Shown piece by piece: positions 47,314-59,382 of a stretch of DNA of 64,000 nt. This DNA comes from Solen grandis (lineage: Eukaryota; Mollusca; Bivalvia; Adapedonta; Solenidae): NCBI GenBank assembly GCA_021229015.1, contig CM037781.1:64530839-64594838 (forward strand). The letters are read 5' to 3'. The position numbers and the translations under genes are program-made. The notes beneath the pieces were generated by a model. That model had not been told where the DNA came from, ran no database searches, and worked only from the letters and a program-made list of their open reading frames with translations. Numbering within the stretch: position 1 is the first letter of the stretch; every line of letters begins with the position of its first letter.

Positions 47314-48343
47314 TGAATGTGTGGAATAGATATATTGATCATCTACCTTCACTCAACTTTTTATATTGGAGTAAAAAAAAACAACAACTAATTTGCTAGT
47401 AGAAAAAGATCAGTTGACAGTGACAAAAACCTTTAGGTGTTTTTTTTTTCTTCTTTAATGATGATAGTCATATTTAATTTTTGAATCAGTTCATTATGTT
47501 CCTATTATTTTTTATTTACGATTAACTTGATGGCCTAATAAATTTTGATTTTCAGGAAAAATGGCCCATAATATTTAGTGTCTAGACTATAGTCTTTTTC
47601 CCTTTTTTTTGTGACGGTCATTTTTTTGTAATCATACATGTTGTTTTGCAACTTTTTAATTTAAATATAAGTTCAAAGTCTCTTTATCAGAACTTTCAAT
47701 TTTGTAATGGATTGAGTGTATTGTTAATATTATGCACTTTATACTTAGAGTCACCTTAAAAAAGAAAGCTGTAGTTGTTTCATAAAATGTCACATTTCAT
47801 TTTGTAATGTCACATTAGTTTTGAAAATGTCACATTGACTTTGCCTCAGAAAGGTCCATTGTCCCATTGATAAAAATTCTTTCCCGATCACTGTTTATCT
47901 TGCTTATTTTTCCTGCAAGTTTGAAATCGAGTATGTACAATGTATTTACAAGTATGAAATACGCTATTTGTGGGAGTAAAAGATACATTTTCTTGAAGCA
48001 AGAAATATCCTAGGGTAATTACAATTTTGCGGGAAAACAGCTTCAACTGGTGTATAAATGCTAAACATAAAGTTATTGATGATTTTATGGCTAATACATT
48101 TTTTTGTAAATTAAAAGGTATTCAATCCTGAAAAAAAATACAAAAATGAATTCTTGGATTTGAAGCTGGTCAAATCCAAACTGCGTCATAGTGTATCAAA
48201 AACACGCTAGGGTTTATTTTTGGACTGACCTAAAGTATGCAAATATTGTGATGCCATAATAATATAAATGTCTAACCAAGTCCTGGATTACATACTCTTC
48301 ATATTACCATAATAATGTTTATATGAACAATGACAATGTTTAT

Positions 48344-50100
48344 TTTTAGCTCACCAGAGCACTTCGTGCTCAGGGTGAGCTATTGGGGTCACCCTTCGTC
48401 CGTCGTCAACAATTTGCTTTAAAAGACATCTCCTCTGAAACCGCTGTACAAAATTTTATGAAACTTGGTATAAATGGTCCTTGGATGGGACTCTACAAAA
48501 ATTGCTCAAATACAGTTGATCCTTGCAGAACTCTGGTTGCCATGGCAACAAAAAGAAAACAAGAGGGCCATGATGGCCCTGAATCGCTCACCTGATTATA
48601 AATGAGCAACATATGTTGGAATTTTCATATTGACCTACTTTTTGACCCCACATGACCCACTTTTGAACTTGTCCAAGATTTTATGGAAACAGACATTCTG
48701 ACCAAGTTTCATGAAGATATGGCCAAAAATGTGGCCTCTAGAGTGTTAACAAGGTTTTTTAAGATTTGACCTCATGACCTACTTTTTGACCCCACATGAC
48801 CCAATTTCAAACTTGTCCAAGATTTTATGGAAACAAACATTCTGACCAAGTTTTATAAAGATTGGGCCAAAAATGTGGCCTCTAGAGTGTTAACAAGGTT
48901 TTTCTAAGATTTGACCTCATGACCTACTTTTTGACCCCACATGACCCAAATTCGAACTTGTCCAAGATTTTATGGAGAGAAACATTCTGACCAAATTTCA
49001 TGAAGATTGGCCTAAAAATATGGCCTCTAGAGTGTTAACAAGCCAAATTGTTGACGACGCACGACAGACGACGGACGAAGGGCCATCACAAAAGCTCACC
49101 CTTGAACACGTTGTGCTCAGGTGATCTAAAAATCTTGGAAAGTTTAAACATCATCTCCTTCAAAACTACTTGCCAGATTTCAAAATAAATTGGTACAGAT
49201 GATCCTTAGGGGTAGCACTACAAAGATTGCTAAAATTATTCGGATCCGCAAATAAAAAAACATTGGCGTCAGGGGCCGGGCTTATTTTACATTTTTTTAT
49301 ATAGGGAAAAATTTAAAAAAACATCTCCTCTAAAACCAATGGACAGAATTTGATGAAACTTGGTATAAATGGTCCTTGGGTAGGACTCCACAAAAATTGC
49401 TCAAATAAAGTTGCTCTATGCAGAACTGTGGTTGCCATGGCAACAAAAAGAAAAAAAATCTTGGAAAGTTTAAAAATCATCTCCTTCAAAACTACTGGCC
49501 AATTTCAAAATAAATTGGTACAGATGATCCTTGGGGGTAGCACTACAAAGATTGCTAAAATTATTCGGATCCACAAAAAAACATGGGCACCAGGGGCCGG
49601 GCTTATTTTACATTTTTTTTTTATATAGGGAAAGATAAAAACAAATCTCCTCTAAAACCAATGGACAGAATTTGATGAAATTTGGTAAAAGTGATCTTTG
49701 GATGCGAGTCTACAAAAATAGCTCAAATAAAAATGATTCATGCAGAACTCTGGTTGCCATGGCAATAAATAGAACAAAAATCATCTTCCTCAAGATTAAT
49801 ATAAATCATCATCCAGATTAATAATTTGCAGGGTTTCAAAATGTTTTTAATTGGTACAGATGATCCTTGGGTGTAGCTCTACAAAGTATTCAAAATTATT
49901 TGGATGTAAGTTGTAAACTCGGCAACAATACGAGGGGAGGCTTATTTATTATATTTATATTGATTTACGCAGAACTCTAGTTGCCATTGCAATGCAATGA
50001 AAAGATAAATTTAAAATTCATCTTGTTTAGAACTGCTAGCCAGATTTAAAAAAACATTGTTATAGATGTTTATTTAGGGTTAATTGGCTAATTTTTAGTT
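48344..50100 (-). mobile_element. Family-1 tandem-core element, reverse orientation, host of a nested copy
   Basis: The left end, 'agctcaccagagcacttcgtgctcagggtgagc' and 'cgtccgtcgtc', is the reverse complement of the family 3' end. The core repeats a ~300-bp unit: 'aacttggtataaatggtcc', 'gttgccatggcaacaaaaag', 'cttggaaagttta' and 'ttattcggatcc'. The 5' end of this copy (to the right) is not found. A second element is inserted at 48560-49131. Open frames of 70-92 codons follow the tandem period and are not genes. Confidence 0.75.
48560..49131 (+). mobile_element. Family-1 element nested inside another family-1 element
   Basis: It begins 'caagagggccatgatggccctgaatcgctcacctga'-like and ends 'gacgacgcacgacagacgac', 'agctcacccttgaacacg', 'ttgtgctcaggtgatctaaa'. 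Three ~145-bp core units share wording with 7909-8950 ('accccacatgaccca', 'ctgaccaagttt', 'gtggcctctagagtgtt'). The host sequence resumes with 'aatcttggaaagttta', identical to the uninterrupted unit at about 49457, so both boundaries are fixed within about 2 bp and no obvious target duplication exists. Confidence 0.85.
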
Positions 50101-50159
50101 TGTTTTTCAGACAATTTTTACAATTAATCAAAATCAAAGGAAATGTCCTTTGTTTTCAC

Positions 50160-50200
50160 GTGACGTCATCAAGACAAATCCGCCATCTTACCATTTTACT
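50160..50200. promoter_or_regulatory. Cluster of E-box, CRE-like and YY1-like words
   Basis: 'cacgtgacgtcatc' joins CACGTG and TGACGTCA, and 'ccgccatctt' 12 bp later matches the YY1 core. No gene starts nearby, so this may be part of a dispersed repeat. Confidence 0.2.
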
Positions 50201-50349
50201 ATTTGCACTTCTGTTTCAATTAAAGATTTACAGATATATACTTTTGAGTTTAAAAAACAGAAACACGTGAAGATTGATTCTATATTAAAGAAGTGAAATT
50301 GCATAAAGTGGTTATTTAATACAATATATAAATTCATTATTGAAGACGG

Positions 50350-50690
50350 AAAATATATACGTTGTATTTTTTTTTTGCAGTTGTCGGTAATTAATTTCTT
50401 TAGTGTCCTATATGAGACAAACGGATCCATCAACCTCCAACAATCAGTTTTAAGTCACTATAAACTGTTCGGAGTCAAAGGTGTATTTTTGTGTGATTTT
50501 TCACTCCGTTGTCTAAAATATTTTTATCTTAATGGAAGCAAGCACGTTTTTCCCCCCAAAAGAAATGTAATCCATCAACTTACAACCAGTTAACTGTTCC
50601 AAGTCAAGGGTATATTTTGTGTGGTTTTTGACTCTGATTTATCTGTACTTGAAATTGTTTTGGCTGCTTTTTCCAGATTAACAACTGTTA
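50350..50690. repeat. Imperfect ~160-bp tandem duplication
   Basis: 'catcaac' ... 'actgttcggagtcaaaggtg' / 'tgtgtgatttttcactc' recurs as 'catcaacttacaaccag' ... 'actgttccaagtcaagggta' / 'tgtgtggtttttgactc'. Non-coding. Confidence 0.6.
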
Positions 50691-50695
50691 CTGAT

Positions 50696-50733
50696 TTAAC
50701 CTTTTCCTTCATATAGACTCATATTGACACTCT
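50696..50733. mobile_element. Truncated terminus of the TTAA MITE
   Basis: TTAACCTTTTCCTTCATATA then gactcat and ttgacactc matches, with a few changes, the reversed right end of the MITE at 1931-2168. The rest of the element is absent. Confidence 0.65.
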
Positions 50734-51074
50734 CAAAAGGAAGACGTAATAACGCAAAGTTAAAACTTGGAATACGCGAAACAAAGGTGTTTTAACGCAA
50801 GACAAAGGTGTAATGACGCAAAATAGAAGTTGAAACTCGTAATTACTGGGCCAGTCTGCGTATTGCCAGTCTGCTCCCGATACTATACATATTGCAACAC
50901 GGGAATAGCGATACGCAGTACAATACAAAACGTGTAGAATATGCTAGTATTTAGTATAGAAAGTCACCTCATACAACATTTTGGTATGAAATAGAATTTT
51001 TTAATGGCAAGTTGATTAACATCTTAACGAAATCTTATATGATGTATTATAAACCAAATAACACCTAGTATATA

Positions 51075-52943
51075 TTTAGCTCACCTGAGCACAACATGCT
51101 CATGGTGAGCTTTTGTGATCACCTTTTGTCCGTGCATCCGGCGCAAGCAATTTACTTTAAACAACATCGATCTCCTCCTAAACCACTGAATGGATTTTGA
51201 CCAAACTTTCACAGGAATCATCCTTATGATGTTCTCTAACAAAGTTGTTCAAATTATTTTGATTGGTTGAAAAATTAGGTTACAGGAGCTAAAAATAGTT
51301 GCAAACTGTGAAAATCTTCTTCTGCAAAACTGCAAGGACTTGAGCTTAGGTATTGGTGTGTAGCATTGTTTAGTGAACCTCTACCAAGTTTGTTCAAATC
51401 ATGACCCTGGGATCAAAATTGGCCCTGCCTCAGCGGTCACTTGATTTTACAGGCTTATATAAGAAAAAAAAAAAAGAACAAATCGTCTTCTCAGAAACCA
51501 CAAGGCCTGGAGTTTAGAAATTTAGTGTGAAGCATGTCTAGTGGATCTCTTCAAGGACTGTTCAAATCATGGCCCTGGGATCAAAATTGACTCCGCCCCA
51601 GGGGTAACTTGATTTAACATAGACGTATACAGAAAAAACCCCAGAAAAATCTTCTCAGAAACCACAGGGCCCGAAGTAAGATATTCTGTGTATAACATAA
51701 CATAGCCTTATGAGTATCTACCAGGTTTAAAAAAATCAAACTTTGAATATATCTTTCTGCAAAACTGCAGAGCCTAGAGCTTAGATATTTGGTGCAATGT
51801 CTAGTAGATCTCTGCCAAGTTTCAAATCATTACTTTGGGGTCAAAATTTACCCTGCCAAAGGGGTTACCTTGATTTTATACAGACTTATATTGGAAAACC
51901 TAAAAAAAATATTCTTGTCAGAAACCACTAGGCCTGGAGTTTAGATATTTTGTGTGTAACATGGCCTTATGGAAATCTACCAAGTTTGTTCAAATCATGG
52001 CCCTGGGGTCAAAACTGGCCCCGCCAAAGGGGTCACTTGATTTTACATAGGCTTATACAGGAAAAACTAGAAAAATCTTCTTGTCATAAATAACAAGGCC
52101 TGGAGTTTAGATATTTGGTGTGTTTCATAGCCTTATAGACATATACCAAGTTCGTTCAAATCATGGCTCATGATTGGCTCTGCCCCAGGAGTCACTTGAT
52201 TTTACATAAACTTATACAGGGGAGTCTTTAAAAGATCTTCTTGTCAGACACAAGATCATGTAATTAGATATTTGGTATCACAGGTTTTCTTAAGTGGATG
52301 CCCATTTGCCCACGCCGGGTTATAATCATTGCGGGCAAGTGATTTTTTAAAAGAAGATAGCCTTGCGGGCAAGTTTATTTATGTAAATAAAATCTCTCAA
52401 GTTTTTTTCTTCAGTATACAGGGGTGAAATGCTTGCAAATTGTGTTCGATACGTATTAACTAAAATCCACCTTAATATATATTGCACATATTTCGTTTTA
52501 AACATTAACTAACACCTACTAACTTCAAGATCAGGCAACCTGTTTTCACTGGGGGGCTAGTAGATGTTAAAAGTAACTTGCCCCCTGGACAAGTGAAAGT
52601 CATTATCCTTAAGTTAACCCCTGTGGTATGTAACATGGCGTTGTAGACCAGGACCAAGTTTTCAAATCAAGGCTCTTGGGTCAAAATTGGTCCCTCCCCT
52701 GTGGTATGTAACATGGCCTTGTAGACTAGGACCAAGTTTTCAAATCATGGCTCTTGGGTCAAAATTGGTCCCACCCCAGGTGTCACTTGATTATATAGCT
52801 TTAACCATCAAAATTAGGACCACAGGTACAGTTTTTGTATTATTTTGTATGATTATTTTGCGTACTCAGCCAATGTATTCAGTATAAAAGGCAATTAAGG
52901 CAATATTTCTTAGGATTCAGGGCCATCATGACCCTCTTGTTCA
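51075..52943 (-). mobile_element. Family-1 tandem-core element, complete, reverse orientation
   Basis: The left end 'tttagctcacctgagcacaa' then 'catgctcatggtgagc' and the right end 'gggccatcatgaccctcttg' are reversed family termini. The core repeats a ~190-bp unit with 'tgattttacataggcttata', 'aaaatcttcttgtcagaaa', 'aggcctggagtttagatatt' and 'caaatcatggccctggggtc', about seven times. An unrelated stretch at about 52283-52620 ('gcgggcaagtg', 'cttgccccctggacaagtg') interrupts it. No coding content. Confidence 0.8.
52283..52620. repeat. Insertion with 'cttgccc...gggcaag' words inside the family-1 element
   Basis: It breaks the tandem core between 'tttggtatcaca' and 'ctgtggtatgtaac'. The ends 'ttaagtggatgcccatttgc' and 'gacaagtgaaagtcattatc' followed by 'cttaagttaac' are only weakly inverted, so the type is unknown. 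Confidence 0.4.
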
Positions 52944-53321
52944 GCAAAATGTTTAATTAAGATATATATCTAGAGAAATAAGTAAGTCAGTAACATATTT
53001 ATCAAAGCACAAACAAATCTTTTAAAGCCTGAAAAGAAGATACATTTTTTTTCTATCAATCGACACCTTTAATTATATTTTTCGCACCATGATTTGTTTA
53101 AAACCGATTTGGTAATCGCCTGTGTAAAGAAACCTTTTGGATACATAAACTTAGAACTCATGTTTTTGAAGGTTTGAATTCTAAAATACTTTATACAGTA
53201 GATTAATATAACTGTCACCTATGTCTACTTGCATGGTAGGTACTGTTTTAAGACTGGCGGCCACGAAATGAAAAACCTACAATTAAGGTATATCTTACAA
53301 TAGACTTGACTTGACTATTTG

Positions 53322-53558
53322 AGTTTACCGTCGCTTCGACAGTTTTTCAGTCATATAGCGACATCCAGCTAATTACAGGTGGAGGAAGACCCCGAATGCA
53401 CGGAGGCATACAGGTAGAACCACCGACCTACCGCAAGCCAGCTGGAAGGCTTCCTCACATGAAAATCCGAATGACCCTGCCGGGATTCAAACCCACTCGG
53501 TGAGGGGCTGAGTGAGTGTTAAAGCCAGTGACTTTACCCTCTCGGCCACGGAGGCCCC
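53322..53558 (-). repeat. tRNA-derived SINE (V-SINE/RUDI-like), second copy
   Basis: Minus strand from 53558: GGGGCCTCCGTGGCCGAGAG (A box), GTGGGTTTGAATCCC (B box), central domain including 'agccagctggaaggcttcc' and 'acaggtggaggaagacc' complements, tail ending 'gtcgaagcgacggtaaac'. The same order and length as 35595-35835. 53560-54005 holds no other feature. Confidence 0.78.
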
Positions 53559-54008
53559 ATATCTTACAATAGTATTTTGTGTTATTCTAAAGCATGTACA
53601 TTGTATATCCATATATCTGTAGAAGAAATTCACACGCATTAGAGTGAACACAATTAAGATATGAAATGTAAGATGTAATATTTGAAGTAAATCTCTGCAA
53701 CAAGTTATGCATTGCTTTCGCTAGTTTTAGTCTATGTGAAAATTTTTTGGAGTCAGAGATGCTTGCTTTTAAAGACGTTTTCAGTCAAAAACCGCACCAC
53801 CATACACAATACGCCTGAGTGCGAACACAAACAACATTTTGGAAGAAAGAACTAGGACCACTTACTCTTTAAAGCAGATTAGGTTTAGGCAAGAACAAGA
53901 TCTGGGAAATTTTCTCCAATTTTTTTTCTTGATCATCACCCATTGCTGAAAAAAATACATATTCAAGCATAAATATCTGATTTTTATAAAGATTTTTATT
54001 CAGGTTTT

Positions 54009-56640
54009 CAAGAGCACGCTCGACTATTTAAAATGCTTGTTGGTAAATCTAATAAAATCTTTTTCAATTCTTGCCCTTCACATACCCTGTATATAATAAT
54101 AGTCAAAACTGATATACCTTGATAGTCTGATACCCTTAATATTTTTATGAAGTCATGCCTAGTAACTGAGACATAATCATAATAACACTGTGCATGCAAA
54201 ACTTTAACTAAGTATCCAAGTTAGAAAAGGGCCATACTTTAAATTTCAGTCCAAAAGTTATCCTTCTTGGTTTTCTGATGCTCCTGAATTCACTCCTTAA
54301 CTTTCCAGTCAATACCATAAACAATTTCTGAGATATAAGCTGGATAGTAGATTGAATGCAAAACTTTAACCAAAATTTCTAAGTTAAAAAGGGGCCATAA
54401 CTTCTAATATATTCCATCAAAAGTTATCAACCTTGATAGCATGATACCCCTAAACATATTAAAGATGTTTCATATCAATCTCATGCCTGGAGACTGAGAT
54501 ATAAGCATGAAAGTACCTAACATGCAAAACTTTAACCAAAATGTCTATGTTAAATAAGGGCCATAATTTGTAATGTATTCCTTCAAGAGTTATCTACCTT
54601 GAAAGTATGATACCCCTAAACATATTAAAGATGTTTCAAATCAATTACATGCCTCGATACTGAGATATAAGCATGAAAGTACCTTACATGCAAAACTTTA
54701 ACCAAAATTTCAAAGTTAAATAGGGGCCATACTTTGTAATATTTTCCATCAAGAGTTATCTACCTTAGTTTCCTGATGCCCCTTTACATATTCATAAACT
54801 TTCAATTCAATACCATGAATGGTTATTTAGATACAAGCTGGATGGTAGTTTGCTTGCAAAACTTTAACCAAATTTTCTATTGCATGCAAAACTTAAACCA
54901 AAATTTTTAAGTTCAAAAGGGGCCATAATTTATATTAAATTCAGTCAAGAGTTATCTACCTTGGTTTTCTGATGCCCCTGAACATATTGATAAACTTTCA
55001 AGTCAATAACATGAATGGTTATTGAGATAAAAGCTGGATTGTAGCTTGCATGCAAAACTTTAACCAAAATTTCTATTGCATGCAAAACTTTGACCAACCC
55101 AAAACTTTAACCAAAATTACTAAGTTAAAAAGGTAAGGGGGTGTAACGATACGCTTACCCGACATTACGATACGTATCGCGATACAGTGATCATGATACC
55201 ATACGTATCACGATACGGGCTTTTCAATTTTGTCAACCTTGTTTCCTATCTTAAAATGAAGAATAAATGATTAAGAAACAAAGATAAAGTCTTAATTGTT
55301 TAATATATTAGTTTTTATCATAATAAATACAAATTACGTTGTGCTTTCTGTAGAAACAATATTTCTTTTTAATTTTAAATAATCAATATTTCTTTTTAAT
55401 TTTAAATAATTAAAAAAAAATATCAGTAAAGTCATTAACATAAAAACACTTTATCTGATTTAATTTGTTGTTTACTGATAAAAATCTTGTTTTAACGTTG
55501 TTAAATAATCGAAAGTAATATCAAAACTACATGATAATGCCTTATATATTGCAGAAACTTTATTAAACTTATACAACTTATTTTAAATGCTTATTCTATA
55601 ATAGATGTCAGTATGACAACCACTTAAATATTTTTAATGAAATCACTAAAGATGATGCTTGAAGTTGAAGCATCCACATTTATACCAAGGAAAATACACC
55701 TACAGATCCAATCGGATAAAGTTTTGATTTCAGATGTTTGATTTGCGATAATTTGCATCAGACTAAGCATTTAATTGATCCCATTTTGTATAAATCAGTA
55801 GCTTTCATGTAGTTACCTGTTGAAATTTCGCTCTTTTACTCTAAAAGCAAACTGATCAATCAATTAAATTGATTAAAAAATACAGAGGTCATCAAACATT
55901 GTTGATGTTTATCGCATATGGCCGCCATTGTGATGATTATGCAATTTTAGCAGTAAAACAGTAGCTGGTAGAGAGCGTGAAAGATGTAAACCAACATTAT
56001 GAATGATACTATCCGAGTATTCCGTATCATTGCATAATTTGGAAGCATAAGAATGTGTGTTGATTGGATAACATTCCAAGAATGCCATTTTATTGATTTT
56101 TTAACTGCCCACAGCAAGCGCTTTCATTTAAGTAATATACACTGTAGAGCGATATGCCTTATTTACTTTCCCCTTTGTTTTCTTTTAAGATAATGGATAG
56201 GAAAATCGTATTGTTAGGAGAATTTTTTTCTCTCGGAGGTGAAAAATATTGCCTTTTTTCCAAAGGAAAGCCGCTGTTATAAAAAAAAGAAGAAAAATAA
56301 CCCCCGAAAGTTAACAATACCGTACTGTACCGTCCAACCTGAGAGCGTACCGTGAATCATACCATAAAAAAAATACCGCGGTGTACCGTCTTACGGTATA
56401 CCGTTACACCCTTATAAAAAGGGGCCATAATTTATATTAAATTCAGTCAAGAGTTACCTTTCTTGATTGTCTGATGTCCCTTAACATATTTATAAATTTC
56501 AAGTCAATACCATACATGGTTATTGAGATATAAGGTTGATAGTAACTTGCATGCAAAACTTTAACCAAAAGATGCAACGCCAACGCCGACGCAATGGCGA
56601 CTACAATAGCTCTTATATTCTTCAAATAGTCGAGCTAAAA
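54009..56640 (+). mobile_element. Family-2 tandem-core element, complete, interrupted by a hAT MITE
   Basis: The start 'caagagcacgctcgactattt' and the end 'caacgccgacgcaatggcga', 'ttcaaatagtcgagctaaaa'. GCTCGACTATTT pairs exactly with AAATAGTCGAGC beside the right end. The core is about nine ~145-bp units sharing 'catgcaaaactttaaccaaa', 'aaaaggggccataattt', 'gagttatctaccttg' and 'atattaaagatgtttca'. Interrupted at 55134-56414 by a younger transposon. Non-coding. Confidence 0.87.
55134..56414. mobile_element. Non-autonomous hAT transposon, 1281 bp, perfect 8-bp TSD
   Basis: Flanks are TAAAAAGG at 55126-55133 and 56415-56422. Terminal inverted repeats are TAAGGGGGTGTAACGATAC and, reversed, TAAGGGTGTAACGGTATAC, fitting the hAT YARNG start. 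Subterminal regions are full of short palindromic 'gatacgtatcgcgatac' and 'taccgtac' type words. No transposase ORF is present. Excision would rejoin one core unit of the surrounding family-2 element, so it inserted after that element. Confidence 0.92.
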
Positions 56641-57749
56641 ATTCACGATTTAGGGTTCAATGTATAAACCGTGTTAGAATTGTATAAGCATTTTTAATAC
56701 AGTCATAGAAATGCAGCTACATTGAAATGCATCTAACATCTTGAATTTAAACAAAGCACCGCATGCAGATGCCAACGCTCGTCTGATAGGTTTTTGTTAC
56801 GGGGAGATAAATCAGGTCAAAATGGACCTAGAAGTTATGCCGTCGATGAGAATGTAGCTCTTGTGATAATGAACAAGTATATAAAGTTTGATGACAGATG
56901 GTTTAATAAGTTAGAAGTTATGCATGGCAAGGGTTACAGTTTTTCACAATGATGCCAATGGCGACAATGCCAACAAAGACAACATTGAGATGACAATACC
57001 TCAACTTTTTTCTTTGAAAACTGACAAGCTAAAAAAGCAGTTAAAGCTTTATGAGTTTATAAATGAAGTTTATGTATACCAATATGACATGCTGCTAAAA
57101 TTTTCGAAGAAATCAGTGACAATTTTTTTTTAAAATCAATAAATTCCAAAAAATAAATTTAATTAAATATATTTTCAGTCATTGATTTAATATTGTCATG
57201 TAATCAATTATATGAGATTCAGATTTCTACTGACAAGATATTTTGTTTTATATACATATTGCATCATAAATGCTTTTCATTTTGATTTGGTTTCCTCCCA
57301 CAATGATAACAACATATTTCACCACTCAAGCCATTGAGATGATTTAGGTATGTATTTATTTTGTTATCAATGTGAAATGAATACATTTTTAAACAGAATC
57401 TGACCCAGGGAAACCATATTACGCCCCCCCCCCCCAAACAAACACATGACTGGACAGGCAACCACTGTACCAAGAAATAAAACCTAGGACACTTTGGTGA
57501 ATAACTTGATAACAGCAGAGGCCAAAAGAGATTTCTAAAGTTAAAATCTAGGTGAATAAAGGCATATTTCCCATGGGAAATAATTTCAGAGTTTCCCATA
57601 CAGAAGTAAAAAAACACTACCAATAATCAGGTAAATATATTTCAATATTGTAGCCCAATACAGAGTTATTAATTTTATCATAGGATCCAATAGCTATCTT
57701 CATATTTTCCAATTTTGATGATTCTATGTGCCAAAATTCCAATAGTTTA

Positions 57750-57919
57750 AAAAAAAAGATATCTCCAACTATCCATGTCTCAGTTTCCATACCTTCATTC
57801 AATTTATCTCTGACCAGTTCCCTGTATGGCGTGACATCGTTTGGTTCAACTATCTTTAAGGCGGCTTCCACAATACAGAAAAGCTCCTCCTTTGCACTGC
57901 GTTCCACGTGTCCAGTGGA
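57750..57919 (-). CDS. Possible exon of a dynein-light-chain-like protein
   Basis: On the minus strand an acceptor TTTTCTGTATACAG at 57920 precedes an open segment with RSAKEELFCIVEAALKIV, then NDVTPYRELVRDKLNE and TETWIVGD. The spacing of C, D, Y, D-K and T-W-x-V-G follows the LC8/DYNLL fold (helix 1, helix 2, then the first strand), but the following residues diverge and no other exon is found. An alternative donor, AAG|GTATGG at 57793/57792, would end the exon before T-W. If real, the product would bind cargo or intermediate chain as in dynein light chains. The assignment is weak; 57264-57640 downstream shows nothing convincing. Confidence 0.35.
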
Positions 57920-58379
57920 CTGTATACAGAAAAGGAAAGCCTTCAATATAAGTTGACTTGTAAAATGAACCCTTAATTCTGGATGACCCAGTAATTGTGA
58001 ACACCTACTTTACTTAGTTAAATCAGAAGTGACTGATTTTGATGAATTCTATTTTTAACTGAATTCCTCACAGATCTGTCTCCATGAGACACCATGGCGG
58101 AAACCAAAAACAATCACTAAAACTATTCAGGGGCAGTTTGGTAAGGCTGTCAAATTCATCTAAAAGCTTAACATTGTCTTATGCTTAACTGCCAGAATAG
58201 TAAAACTACCATTGACATAGCTAGATACACATTTAATGCTCAGAAATTAAGACAGGAGAAATTACTGAAAAATGCTGCTTCATAAATAGTTCACTTAATA
58301 TAAATTGCAATTTTATATATAACTCTTAAAAACATAACTGTGTTATTTAAACCGTGATCTTTATTTTGATATACGATTC

Positions 58380-58520
58380 ATATATGTATATATGTATGTA
58401 TGACAAATTATGTATTTGTATATTTACACGTCTTGGCCATATGTATATGCTCTGGTAAATGGCCAAAGGCACAATGCCGATTTTGCCAATAAAATTGATT
58501 GTTTGACTGATTGTTTTCAA
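58380..58520 (+). repeat. Possible LINE 3' tail remnant
   Basis: 'aatggccaaaggcacaatgc' and 'tttgccaataaaattgattg' followed by tgtttgactgattg resembles the hairpin plus AATAAA plus ATTG-rich 3' end of animal LINEs. No coding part remains. Confidence 0.35.
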
Positions 58521-58612
58521 CTATCTTGTTGTCTGCTTTGATTATACATGTACATCCCATTAACATAATTACATCTGATAGATATAAGGATGCCTTAATT
58601 ACCATTCTGTAA

Positions 58613-58760
58613 ACAAGTGGCCATGATACCACATCCAGTCACATTATCTTGACACCGGGCAAACCAGTCCATGACCTACCCTTAAGTGCTGAGAGCAAAG
58701 CATAAGGGAGATTGAATCTGGCATGTCATGGTCGGGATCACAACCTTCTGGTAACAAGGA
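58613..58760 (-). repeat. Truncated SINE-like copy
   Basis: 'tggccatgataccacatcca', 'cttgacaccgggcaaaccag' and 'aagtgctgag' match landmarks of 1700-2222 and 58985-59282 in order. Confidence 0.5.
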
Positions 58761-58984
58761 CAATGATGGACACTTCAACTACATGGCCACAGGGACCAGT
58801 AACATTAGCTAGTAGTAGAACTGTTTTCTGCACTGCAACTATGCATACAAATTGTTGAAAACATAAAGAATAACTATAATGCAACTTTAAAAATTGTTCA
58901 CTCAAACAATGCATCTGATCTTCATTACTTTGGCTGGTTTTGTTTATATCTGAATATTCATAATCATTTAGAATATTCAAAAGT

Positions 58985-59282
58985 TTAGACTGTTTGGTTG
59001 GTTGGTTGGTTTAATGTCTCACTGACAGAATTCGGTCATTTGGAGACTATGTCTACTTTTGACAGATAGTGCTGCTATGCTGTAGTATCACACTGTATAC
59101 CACATCATCTTGACACCAGGTCAACCAGTCCTGGAACTAGCTTGTGTATATGCTGAGCACCAAGCAAGGAGTTAATTTTCTCACTTTTAACAACTTTAGT
59201 ATGTCGATGACAGTCAGGGATTAAAACCACAACCTACTCTCCCCGGCCAGATGCTCTAACCACTCAGTCACCAAGGACAGTC
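58985..59282 (-). repeat. tRNA-SINE running into the gap
   Basis: Minus strand from 59280: CTTGGTGACTGAGTGGTTAG (A box), then GTAGGTTGTGGTTTTAATCC (decayed B box), body, and a tail 'gacattaaaccaaccaacca'. It is the best copy of the family also seen at 1700-2222. Confidence 0.65.
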
Positions 59283-59382
59283 NNNNNNNNNNNNNNNNNN
59301 NNNNNNNNNNNNNNNNNNNNNNNNNNNNNNNNNNNNNNNNNNNNNNNNNNNNNNNNNNNNNNNNNNNNNNNNNNNNNNNNNN
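59283..59382. other. Assembly gap (100 N)
   Basis: Exactly 100 N. It lies in the downstream part of the P450 gene, so missing exons could be in it. Confidence 0.99.
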
